Shown piece by piece: positions 52,209 to 59,930 of a stretch of DNA of 64,000 bases. Source of the stretch: G958296245 sp965262055 (GTDB taxonomy: Bacteria; Chloroflexota; Dehalococcoidia; Lucifugimonadales; G958296245); NCBI GenBank assembly GCA_965262055.1, contig CBDHEI010000002.1:1736001-1800000 (forward strand). The letters are read 5' to 3'. A program made the translations under genes and the position numbers. Positions within the stretch are counted from its first letter, which is position 1, and each line of letters opens with the position of its first letter. Below the pieces are notes generated by a model. The model ran no database searches. It saw only the letters and a program-made list of their open reading frames with translations, and was not told where the DNA came from.

Positions 52209-52237
52209 ATGACAGGCCATCGGCGTGACTGTATTAT
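52209..52237 (+). promoter_or_regulatory. Probable promoter of queF
   Basis: ATGACA (52209-52214), a 17-bp spacer and TATTAT (52232-52237), about 35 bp before the queF start. It lies in the divergent gap with ccmA. Confidence 0.5.
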
Positions 52238-52271
52238 AGGGCCGTTACGCCGCGCCGGAGGAGACGCCACT

Positions 52272-52697
52272 GTGGCGACGATAGAGAGCCTGCTCCACGA
52301 GTACGATGCGCTGAACAAGCGCTTCGAGACGAGGCCGCAGTCCGCGATCGACGCATCGTGCCTGCTGGTCTTCGACTACGAGTACCCAGAGCAGGAGTCC
52401 GAGGTCGTCATCGACACGGAGGAGTTCACCGCGGTCTGCCCCTGGAACGGCCTGCCGGACTTCGGCGCGCTGACCGTCAGCTACGTGCCGGACGCCTCGT
52501 GCATCGAGCTCAAGTCCCTCAAGTACTACCTGATGTCGTATTCGCAGGTGGGGATAGTCCAGGAGCACGCCGCGAACCGCATCCTGGAAGACCTGGTGTC
52601 CGTCTGCCGGCCCCGCCGCATGACTGTGACGCTCGACTACAAGCCCCGGGGCGGCCTGCACACCGTCGTAACCGTCGGCCACGACCCCGGCGGCTGA
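52272..52697 (+). CDS. queF: NADPH-dependent 7-cyano-7-deazaguanine reductase
   Basis: 141 residues, the short type I QueF. The catalytic cysteine is in EEFTAVCPWNGLPDFGAL, and the QueF substrate motif is ELKSLKYYLMSYSQVGIVQEH. It reduces preQ0 to preQ1 on the queuosine pathway. The GTG at 52272 has GGAGGAG eight bases upstream. No other que gene is in this window. Confidence 0.94.
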   Translation: MATIESLLHEYDALNKRFETRPQSAIDASCLLVFDYEYPEQESEVVIDTEEFTAVCPWNGLPDFGALTVSYVPDASCIELKSLKYYLMSYSQVGIVQEHAANRILEDLVSVCRPRRMTVTLDYKPRGGLHTVVTVGHDPGG

Positions 52698-52784
52698 CCC
52701 CCGCAAGCCCAACATGGGCTGTGCGCAGCCATCCCTACCACCGGATGTTGGAATAATCCGTGGTCCCCGAGCGGGCGTTTCGGA

Positions 52785-52813
52785 TTGATGCGTGTCTAAG
52801 AAAGTGGTAAGAT
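52785..52813 (+). promoter_or_regulatory. Extended -10 promoter of gyrB
   Basis: TTGATG (52785-52790), a 17-bp spacer and TGG TAAGAT (-10 at 52808-52813), about 150 bp before the gyrB ATG. Confidence 0.55.
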
Positions 52814-52886
52814 ATAGGGGTGGAATCGTATTGAAATTGTGCCTTGCTTTCCCGTCCACTTAGGGATAGGTTGGGCAGGCCTCACA

Positions 52887-52902
52887 GGGTGAGCGCTCAC
52901 CC
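52887..52902. promoter_or_regulatory. 16-bp palindrome in the gyrB leader
   Basis: GGGTGAGCGCTCACCC is a perfect palindrome between the gyrB promoter and start codon. It could bind a dimeric regulator or form an RNA hairpin in the leader. Confidence 0.5.
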
Positions 52903-52962
52903 CACTGAGCGACTCCCCGCGGCGGGTCCGCAGCACCGTTGATTGGCTGACAGGAGTTCCGT

Positions 52963-54912
52963 ATGGCAGAGACCAATGTCGGTATGGATGCCCAAGCATA
53001 CACTGCCAGCGACATCCAGGTACTGGAGGGGATGGAGGCGGTCCGCAAGCGGCCGGGCATGTACATCGGCGGCACTGGGCAGAGCGGCCTCCACCACTTG
53101 GTCTTCGAGATTGTCGACAACGCGGTCGACGAGTTCATGGCTGGGCGCGCTTCCAGGGCCGACATAGAGATACAGGAGGACGGCACGGTCTGCGTCCACG
53201 ACGACGGCCACGGCATCCCGATAGAGACCCACGAGGCCACCGGCAAGTCGGCTGTGGAGACGGTGATGACCACCCTCCACGCCGGCGGCAAGTTCGGCGG
53301 CAAGGCCTACTCCGTCTCCGGCGGACTTCACGGCGTGGGCGCCTCCGTGGTCAACGCCCTCTCCAAGTGGATGCGCGTGGAGGTCTACCGCGAGGGGATG
53401 CTCTACCATCAGGAGTTCTCGCGCGGCAAGCGCACGACTGAGCTCCTCTCCGAGCGCGTCGACGGGCCCGATGCGGACAGGCGCGGGACGTCGATCATGT
53501 TCCAGCCCGACCCGGAGATATTCCCGTCCATCGAGTTCGACTTCAACATCCTGGCGCAGCGCTTCAAGGAGATGGCCTTCCTCAACAAACGGATGCAGAT
53601 CCGCTTCAAGAGCGACTGGCACTTCTCGCTCTGGCCCAACAACGAGGTCACATACTACTTCGACGGCGGCATCGCCAGCTTCGTCAGCCACCTGAACGAG
53701 AACAAGACGCCTCTGCACCAGGAGCCGATTTACGTCGAGAAGCAGGTCAACGGCACCAGGGTCGAGGCCGCCCTCCAATACACCGGCAACTTCACCGAGT
53801 TCGTCTACGCCTTCGCCAACTGCATCAACAACGTCGAGGGCGGCACACACCTGACCGGGTTCAGGAGCGCGCTCACCCGCGTGCTGAACGACTACGGTCG
53901 CAAGCAGAAGATCCTGAAGGACAACGAGCCCAACTTCGCCGGCGAGGACACGCGGGAGGGGCTGACCGCCGTGGTCAGCGTCAAGCTGGGAGACCCGCAG
54001 TTCGAGGGCCAGACCAAGGAGAAGCTCGGCAACCCCGAGGTGCGCAACCAGGTCGAGGGCGTAATCGCCGAGGCGCTGCTCACCTACCTGGAGGAGCACC
54101 CGCAGGACGGGCGCCGGATCATAGACAAGTGCCTCACCTCCCAGCGCGCCAGGGACGCTGCCCGCAAGGCGCGCGACCTGATCATCCGCAAGAACGCCAT
54201 GGACGGCGGCGCCCTTCCCGGCAAGCTGGCCGACTGCTCCGACAAGAACCCGGAGAACTGCGAGCTGTACCTGGTGGAGGGCGAGTCCGCAGGCGGCACG
54301 GCGAAGATGGGCCGCGACCGGACAAACCAGGCGGTGCTGCCACTCAAGGGCAAGATACTCAACGTCGAGAAGGCGCGGGCAGACAAGATGCTCGCACACG
54401 AGGAGATACGGGCCCTGACGATCGCCCTCGGCGCCGGGCTGGGCGAGGACTTCGACCTCGCCAAGCTCCGCTACCACCGGGTCATTATCATGACGGACGC
54501 CGACGTCGACGGCTCTCACATCCGCACGCTCCTGCTGACCTTCTTCTTCAGGAATATGCACCCTCTGATATCCCGAGGGCACCTCTACATCGCACAGCCG
54601 CCCCTGTACAAGATAACCTCGGGCAGGAAGGAGCAGTGGGTCTACACCGAGAGCGAGCGCGAGATGGCCACCGCGAGGATCAACGGCTCCAGCCGCGTCA
54701 ACATCCAGCGCTACAAGGGTCTCGGCGAGATGACCGCCGACCAGCTCTGGGACACGACGATGAACCCCGAGGAGCGCACCCTGCTCCAGGTGGCACAGGG
54801 CGACGCCTCGGAGGCGGACCACATATTCTCGGTGCTTATGGGCGACGTCGTCGAGCCGAGGCGCAACTTCATTCAGACCCACGCCCTCGAGGTCAAGAAC
54901 CTCGACGTTTAG
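52963..54912 (+). CDS. gyrB: DNA gyrase subunit B
   Basis: 649 residues, the standard length. GHKL ATPase motifs are EIVDNAVDEFMAG, DDGHGIP and GGLHGVGASVVNALS. The transducer domain follows, then the Toprim domain with EGESAGGTAKMGRD and MTDADVDGSHIRTLL, and the C-terminal KGLGEMTADQLWDTTM. It supplies negative supercoils together with GyrA, which is not in this window. AGGAG lies six bases before the ATG. A promoter and a palindrome precede it. Confidence 0.98.
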   Translation: MAETNVGMDAQAYTASDIQVLEGMEAVRKRPGMYIGGTGQSGLHHLVFEIVDNAVDEFMAGRASRADIEIQEDGTVCVHDDGHGIPIETHEATGKSAVETVMTTLHAGGKFGGKAYSVSGGLHGVGASVVNALSKWMRVEVYREGMLYHQEFSRGKRTTELLSERVDGPDADRRGTSIMFQPDPEIFPSIEFDFNILAQRFKEMAFLNKRMQIRFKSDWHFSLWPNNEVTYYFDGGIASFVSHLNENKTPLHQEPIYVEKQVNGTRVEAALQYTGNFTEFVYAFANCINNVEGGTHLTGFRSALTRVLNDYGRKQKILKDNEPNFAGEDTREGLTAVVSVKLGDPQFEGQTKEKLGNPEVRNQVEGVIAEALLTYLEEHPQDGRRIIDKCLTSQRARDAARKARDLIIRKNAMDGGALPGKLADCSDKNPENCELYLVEGESAGGTAKMGRDRTNQAVLPLKGKILNVEKARADKMLAHEEIRALTIALGAGLGEDFDLAKLRYHRVIIMTDADVDGSHIRTLLLTFFFRNMHPLISRGHLYIAQPPLYKITSGRKEQWVYTESEREMATARINGSSRVNIQRYKGLGEMTADQLWDTTMNPEERTLLQVAQGDASEADHIFSVLMGDVVEPRRNFIQTHALEVKNLDV

Positions 54913-55038
54913 CAACTAGTGGGATTCGCCTCTCACGTAGGGCCTACTGCTAGGAGTGGCGCCGTGGGAGTGCTGACGTTGCGCGCCGACCGTCGCCCTC
55001 TTACACTATGGGCAGCATAGCTAGGGGCGCTCCTTACC

Positions 55039-55260
55039 ATGAGCATGACTCCACCGGCAGAAATCATATTCGAGGTGACGGAGGCTGCGGAGGGCGGTTT
55101 CGACGCTCGGGCGCTGGGTTACAGCATCTTCACGCAAGGGGATGACTGGGACGACCTGAAGGCGATGGTCAAGGATGCCGTGCTCTGCCACTTCGGTGAC
55201 GGCGGCGAACCCAGGGTCGTCAGGCTGCATTTCGTCAAGGACGAAGCCATCGCGGTATGA
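55039..55260 (+). CDS. HicB-like small protein, partner of a HicA remnant
   Basis: 73 residues. The EIIFEVTEAAEGGFDARALG stretch followed by IFTQGDDWDDLKAMVKDAV fits the small HicB-like antitoxins that precede HicA in many genomes. Its TGA overlaps the ATG of a HicA-like frame (ATGA at 55257-55260), the usual antitoxin-toxin coupling. A TTGCGC-17 bp-TACACT promoter-like pair lies upstream. Confidence 0.72.
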   Translation: MSMTPPAEIIFEVTEAAEGGFDARALGYSIFTQGDDWDDLKAMVKDAVLCHFGDGGEPRVVRLHFVKDEAIAV

Positions 55261-55493
55261 GGCTGCCCCGCGACCTGTCAGGCGAAGACCTGGCGGTCCT
55301 GCTGCGTCGTCGCTACGGCTATCGATTCGTCCGGCAGAGTGGAAGTCACATGACGCTGGCTGGTGCAGTTGGGCCAGTATCCCAGACGCCGCGTATGGTC
55401 CAGCTACCCTTAGCGTCCTCGGCGACGCTCAGATGTCGCCCAGCCGATGGGTCGGCCCTCAGCGCTTCAAGCAGCCGTACGGCCCTGGGATAG
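55257..55493 (+). pseudogene. HicA-like toxin gene, degraded after the first half
   Basis: The frame starts as a normal HicA (LPRDLSGEDLAVLLRRRYGYRFVRQSGSHMTL) with the GSH motif including the catalytic His. After SHMTL it departs from the family. A HicA-like tail (ATLSVLGDAQMSPSR) can be glimpsed in another frame further on, consistent with a frameshift or small deletion. The gap from here to 55704 holds no gene I can support. Confidence 0.55.
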
Positions 55494-55704
55494 GGCTTCT
55501 ACCCCGCTCACGAAAATCAGCGTGGCCTTCTCCTGCTCGTCCGACGGGGAGACATATCTGCGCTGTATCCGGCTGATCACGAGTCGGGGCTTTCCATTCG
55601 GTGGTGACGTTGTTCACGACGGTCTCGACCGGTTCACGGTCCCGCCGGAGTCCCGCGACCTGTGATACATTTTGTCGGCGGCAAATCACTAGGGGTGACC
55701 CAAT

Positions 55705-57099
55705 ATGAATGTCATCTGGATAGTTGCTGACACCTTCCGCAGGGACCACGTAGGCGCATACGGCAATCCGACGATTCGGACGCCTTCTCTCGATGCGTTG
55801 GCAACCAGGTCGGTCAGGTTCGACGGCCACTATGCTGCCGGATTTCCGACCATGCCCACCCGGGCGGACCACCAGACCGGACGCTGGACGATGTCCTTCA
55901 TGGGGTGGGAGGCTCTACCTGCGGGGGTGACCACCTTAGCGGAAATACTGGCTGACCGCGGCCTTCACACGGCGGCGTCGGTGGACACCCCGTACTATCT
56001 GAGGGACGGGATGAACTATGACCGGGGGTTCCAGTCCTTTTTCATGAACACCGGACAAGACACCCTGTGGTCCTTGATTCCGGAGCCCGGCTATCACAGT
56101 GAGGCATTGGATATCAGGGATAGATGGCACTATGAATCGGACAGGAATGCGCCGAAGACATTCATGACCGCCATGCAGTGGCTGGAACGCCACTACAAGG
56201 AGGATTTCTTCCTCTACGTGGACACCTGGGACCCCCATGAACCCTGGGATGCTCCACCCTACTACACTGAGCTCTACTGGCCAGGCTTCGATGAGGAGTT
56301 GGTGCTTCCACTATACGGAAACTGGCATGACGTGCCGGGATACAGCGAAGAAACCCTTAGGAAGGGTCACGCTACCTACTGCGGCGAGATTACCATGGTC
56401 GACACGTGGATCGGTTTCCTGCTGAAGTCCGTCGAGAACATGGGCCTGATGGACAAGACCGCGATAATCTTCACCACAGACCATGGCTTCTACTTTGGAG
56501 AGCATGGCGGCCTCTTCGGCAAGATGAGCTCTGACAAGTACCCGGACGGAACGCTACGCCCATATGACGAACCGGGTTCGCAGTGGAGCTACTCTCCGCT
56601 CTTTGAGGAGATCGTTCATTTGCCTCTTCTGATCCGTGCCCCTGGGGTATCTCCCGGCGTGTACAGCGGATTGAGTTCCGCAATTGATGTGATGCCCACA
56701 GTGCTCGATCTGCTGGGTCTAGCCATCCCGGACTTCGTTCAGGGCCGCTCACTTGCGCCTGCCATGGGAGACGCCACACGATCAGGACGCGACTATGTGG
56801 TCAGCAGCATCCCTTTCGCCAATCCAGGCGACGCGGTCCAATCAGTAGACAACTTCCTCCGTGATCTCAAGGACTCTCCGGTCACGACCGTCACTGCGGG
56901 ACATTGGAGCCTGCTCTACAGCTCTGCCCCAGGAGTATCTCAGCTATACAACCTGACATCCGATCCCCTACAGCTCGACAATGTGATAGAGAGGAACGTG
57001 GGCGTAGCCAAAGAAATCCACCAGCTCCTGGTCAAGTTCATGCGTGAAACCAAAGTGCCGGACCGTCTACTGGAGCCCAGATTAGAGTTGCGTCTTTAG
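55705..57099 (+). CDS. Sulfatase-like hydrolase with Thr in place of the formylglycine Cys
   Basis: 464 residues of the alkaline-phosphatase/sulfatase superfamily. The N-terminal metal motif is MNVIWIVADTFRRDHVGAYG, and FTTDHGFYFGEHG is the second metal site. The usual CxPxR nucleophile motif reads TMPTR within YAAGFPTMPTRADHQTGRW, so residue C is T and formylglycine cannot form. It could hydrolyse sulfate or phosphate esters or phosphonates with Thr as nucleophile. It is followed by a GMC oxidoreductase after 10 bp, suggesting joint use of one substrate. Confidence 0.85.
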   Translation: MNVIWIVADTFRRDHVGAYGNPTIRTPSLDALATRSVRFDGHYAAGFPTMPTRADHQTGRWTMSFMGWEALPAGVTTLAEILADRGLHTAASVDTPYYLRDGMNYDRGFQSFFMNTGQDTLWSLIPEPGYHSEALDIRDRWHYESDRNAPKTFMTAMQWLERHYKEDFFLYVDTWDPHEPWDAPPYYTELYWPGFDEELVLPLYGNWHDVPGYSEETLRKGHATYCGEITMVDTWIGFLLKSVENMGLMDKTAIIFTTDHGFYFGEHGGLFGKMSSDKYPDGTLRPYDEPGSQWSYSPLFEEIVHLPLLIRAPGVSPGVYSGLSSAIDVMPTVLDLLGLAIPDFVQGRSLAPAMGDATRSGRDYVVSSIPFANPGDAVQSVDNFLRDLKDSPVTTVTAGHWSLLYSSAPGVSQLYNLTSDPLQLDNVIERNVGVAKEIHQLLVKFMRETKVPDRLLEPRLELRL

Positions 57100-57109
57100 A
57101 TGGGGCGGT

Positions 57110-58660
57110 ATGGGTGAGGAATACGATCACATCATCGTCGGGGCAGGTTCGGCAGGTGCGGTCCTGGCGGCCCGTTTATCGGAGGACCCTCACCGGTCGG
57201 TCTTGCTTCTCGAGGCAGGCGGAGACTATCCCGCGCTGGAGCGGATGCCCGATTCGGTGAAGTACGTCTACGGGACCCGGGAAGCACTCTGGGATAGCGG
57301 ACACATGTGGAGCTTCCGTGCCAGGGCCACGGACCAAGCCATGATAGATGTCCCCCGGGGAAAGGTGACCGGCGGCTCCAGCGCTGTCAACGACGCTCAG
57401 TTTCTTCGGGGAATGCCGGAGGACTTCGACCGGTGGGCGGAGTGGGGGAACACCGAATGGGGGTCCGAAAAGATGTTCCCCTACCTGCGAAAGTTGGAAG
57501 CGGACCAGGATTTCCAAAATGAGTTCCATGGTTCGGATGGCCCCATCAGCTGCCGCAGGTATCGTCCCGATGAATGGGGCCCCCAACAGCACGCCTTCTA
57601 TCGGGCATGTCGAGACGCCGGGTTCCCCGACTGCCCGGACCATAACCAACCCAACTCCACGGGCGTAGGACCCCTAGCCTTCAACATCGCCGGACGCGTG
57701 CGTGTGAGTGCGGCATTAGGCTACCTCGACCCGGCGCGCCATCGAAAGGGATTGACCATCAGGCCCCACTGCCTTGTCCTCGGGATCATCTTCGAAGGCA
57801 ATCGAGCGGTAGGACTGCGCGTAGCCGGCGGTCATGAGGAGTTTTCCGTATATGGCGACGAGGTGATCCTCTGTGCCGGTGCTATAGGAACGCCGCACAT
57901 CCTGGCTCTGTCGGGTATTGGGCCCGGGGACCAGCTGCGGCAACTGGACATACCCGTTGTACAGGACCTCCCTGGAGTCGGACGCAATCTTCGCGATCAC
58001 CCGGATGTGCCAATGGCCTGGCGTACGCGTGAGGGTTTCCCTTTGAATGTCGACCAGGTCACGACGGGCACCGTCACCCTGCGGTTTACGGCCTCGGGTT
58101 CGCCCTTCGAGAACGACTTGGTCATCTACATGGGCAACTACTCTGCGGCGAGGCCCATGAGGGGATTGGACCATAGGGGCCCGGTAGGCGTAGGTGTAAG
58201 TTTGTGCCTCTACATGGCCTTGAGCCAGGGCGAGCTGCGCATCCAGTCTGGCGACCCCAGGCAACCGCCCTATCTCGACTTCAACCTCCTGAACGACCCC
58301 TTCGATAGGTCGCGGCTTCGTGAAGCTATCAGGGTGTGCGCTGACCTGTTCAAGCATGAGGCATTCGACCGGATAGTCGAGGAGCGGTTCGCACCATCGG
58401 ACGACGTTCTGAGCAACGATGATGCCCTGGACTCCTGGATGAAGCGCGAGGTGATCACCGCACACCACGTATCGAGCACTTGCAAGATGGGTCCTTCGGA
58501 TGACCCGTTGGCTGTGGTGGACCAGTACGGGAGGGTCTACGGCGTCGACGGACTGCGCGTCGTCGACGCCTCGATCATGCCTGACACGGTCCGGGCCAAT
58601 CTCAACCTAACCGTAATGGCGATGGCGGAGCGGGCAGCGGACTTAATCAAGGGAAGTTAA
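57110..58660 (+). CDS. GMC-family FAD oxidoreductase (choline dehydrogenase-like)
   Basis: 516 residues. The FAD motif is IIVGAGSAGAVLAARLSEDP, then the GMC signature 1 region (VPRGKVTGGSSAVNDAQFLRG), signature 2 (VILCAGAIGTPHILALSGIG) and the C-terminal active-site block (ITAHHVSSTCKMG with catalytic His, then VDASIMPDTVRANLNLTVMA). These enzymes oxidise alcohols. It starts 10 bp after the sulfatase-like gene, so the product alcohol of that enzyme is a reasonable substrate guess. Confidence 0.92.
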   Translation: MGEEYDHIIVGAGSAGAVLAARLSEDPHRSVLLLEAGGDYPALERMPDSVKYVYGTREALWDSGHMWSFRARATDQAMIDVPRGKVTGGSSAVNDAQFLRGMPEDFDRWAEWGNTEWGSEKMFPYLRKLEADQDFQNEFHGSDGPISCRRYRPDEWGPQQHAFYRACRDAGFPDCPDHNQPNSTGVGPLAFNIAGRVRVSAALGYLDPARHRKGLTIRPHCLVLGIIFEGNRAVGLRVAGGHEEFSVYGDEVILCAGAIGTPHILALSGIGPGDQLRQLDIPVVQDLPGVGRNLRDHPDVPMAWRTREGFPLNVDQVTTGTVTLRFTASGSPFENDLVIYMGNYSAARPMRGLDHRGPVGVGVSLCLYMALSQGELRIQSGDPRQPPYLDFNLLNDPFDRSRLREAIRVCADLFKHEAFDRIVEERFAPSDDVLSNDDALDSWMKREVITAHHVSSTCKMGPSDDPLAVVDQYGRVYGVDGLRVVDASIMPDTVRANLNLTVMAMAERAADLIKGS

Positions 58661-58776
58661 ACTTGCGTAGGGGCACTCGCCGCGTTCGCTGCTGCCGATG
58701 CTCTTAGGGCGTTCGGGAGTAGAGACCCAGAGATCGAGCTACTGTGCGCCTCTTGTACAGGGGATAGACGCCCCAA

Positions 58777-59706
58777 CTACTTGTCGCCGTCCCACATGCC
58801 GGTGCTGAAGTAGCGTTCGCCTATGTCGTTGAAGACGGTGACGAGGCGGCCCGTGCCGGCCTCCCGCGCGACCTCGTAGGCGCCCTGTAGGTACGCGCCG
58901 GACGACTGGCCCACGAAGACGCCATTGGACGACATCAGCCGCGACATCCTGTACGCGTCGTCGACGTCGACGTAGACTGTCTGGTCGACGACGCTCTCGT
59001 CGAAGGTATCCGGGATGAAGTGGCCTTCGCCGAGGGGCTTGAGGCCCTCGACCCCCGGCCACTCGTCGAAGGTGATCACCACTATCCGGATAGCCGGATC
59101 GGCCTCCTTCAGGCGGCGTCCCACTCCCGTAATCGTGCCCCCGGTGCCCACACCGGCCACGAAGTGAGTGATTCCGGATAGCTGCTCCAGGATCTCGGCC
59201 GCCGTGGTGTCGTAGTGGGCCTGCGGGTTGTTCTGGTTGCGGTACTGGTCGCACCAGAAGTACCGGCCGGGGTCGGCCTCGTACCTGCGCCTGACCTCCC
59301 GCAGTGTCTCGTCGTAACCGAGCATCGGGTCGGTGAACACGATCTCCGCGCCGTGCGCCTGCAGCCGCTTCTTGCGCTCCTCGCTGGCGTTGGAGGGCAT
59401 CACAAGCTGGACCCGGTAGCCCAATGCGGCGCCTATCATGGCGTAGGCGATCCCGGCGTTGCCTGACGTGGCGTCCAGAATGACCTTGTCCCTCGTCAGC
59501 TCGCCCGACATGATCGCCTCGGCCAGCATCCTCAGCACCGGGCGGTCCTTGATGGAGCCGCCGGGGTTCAGGTGCTCGCACTTGGCGTATATCTCGGCGT
59601 TCCCCGTCTCCAGCGGCAGATCGAGCCGCACCAGGGGCGTGTTGCCTATGGCTTGGAGCGCCGGGTGCATCGCCAGGAAGTCTTGGAGCTTGTCAGAATG
59701 CGTCAA
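58777..59706 (-). CDS. Cysteine synthase / PLP-dependent beta-replacement enzyme
   Basis: 309 residues. The PLP lysine is in NPGGSIKDRPVLRML, the substrate loop is DATSGNAGIAYAM, and the phosphate cup is GVGTGGTITGVGRRL. The fold-type II architecture fits CysK/CysM or the catalytic core of cystathionine beta-synthase. The TTG at 59706 follows GAGGAATAGG; the ATG at 59670 is an alternative. No cysE or CBS domain is adjacent. I cannot choose between CysK and CysM. Confidence 0.9.
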   Translation of the reverse strand: MTHSDKLQDFLAMHPALQAIGNTPLVRLDLPLETGNAEIYAKCEHLNPGGSIKDRPVLRMLAEAIMSGELTRDKVILDATSGNAGIAYAMIGAALGYRVQLVMPSNASEERKKRLQAHGAEIVFTDPMLGYDETLREVRRRYEADPGRYFWCDQYRNQNNPQAHYDTTAAEILEQLSGITHFVAGVGTGGTITGVGRRLKEADPAIRIVVITFDEWPGVEGLKPLGEGHFIPDTFDESVVDQTVYVDVDDAYRMSRLMSSNGVFVGQSSGAYLQGAYEVAREAGTGRLVTVFNDIGERYFSTGMWDGDK

Positions 59707-59930
59707 CCTATTCCTCGTATCGGGAACGCCTCCCGGTTCGTGCGCTCTCGGCGCGCGACCGGTGAGGCCATAAGAGTATATCGACACTTCGGACAGGCCG
59801 TCCACACGAGCCGCACTGCACACCTGCCGCCCTTTGGCGCCCTTCGTGCTCTTCGTGTCCTTCGTGGACCAACTCCGGCGCGGCCCGTCCGCGTTCCCTT
59901 ATACTATGAACAACCCCACCGGATGCGAAG

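Noticed and set aside
52897..54915. A 672-codon open frame on the minus strand
   Set aside because: Antisense to gyrB over its whole length; no family-like sequence.
55501..55704. Small gene in the gap before the sulfatase-like gene
   Set aside because: Frames here are short, lack start sites and resemble no family; probably decayed DNA after the HicA remnant.
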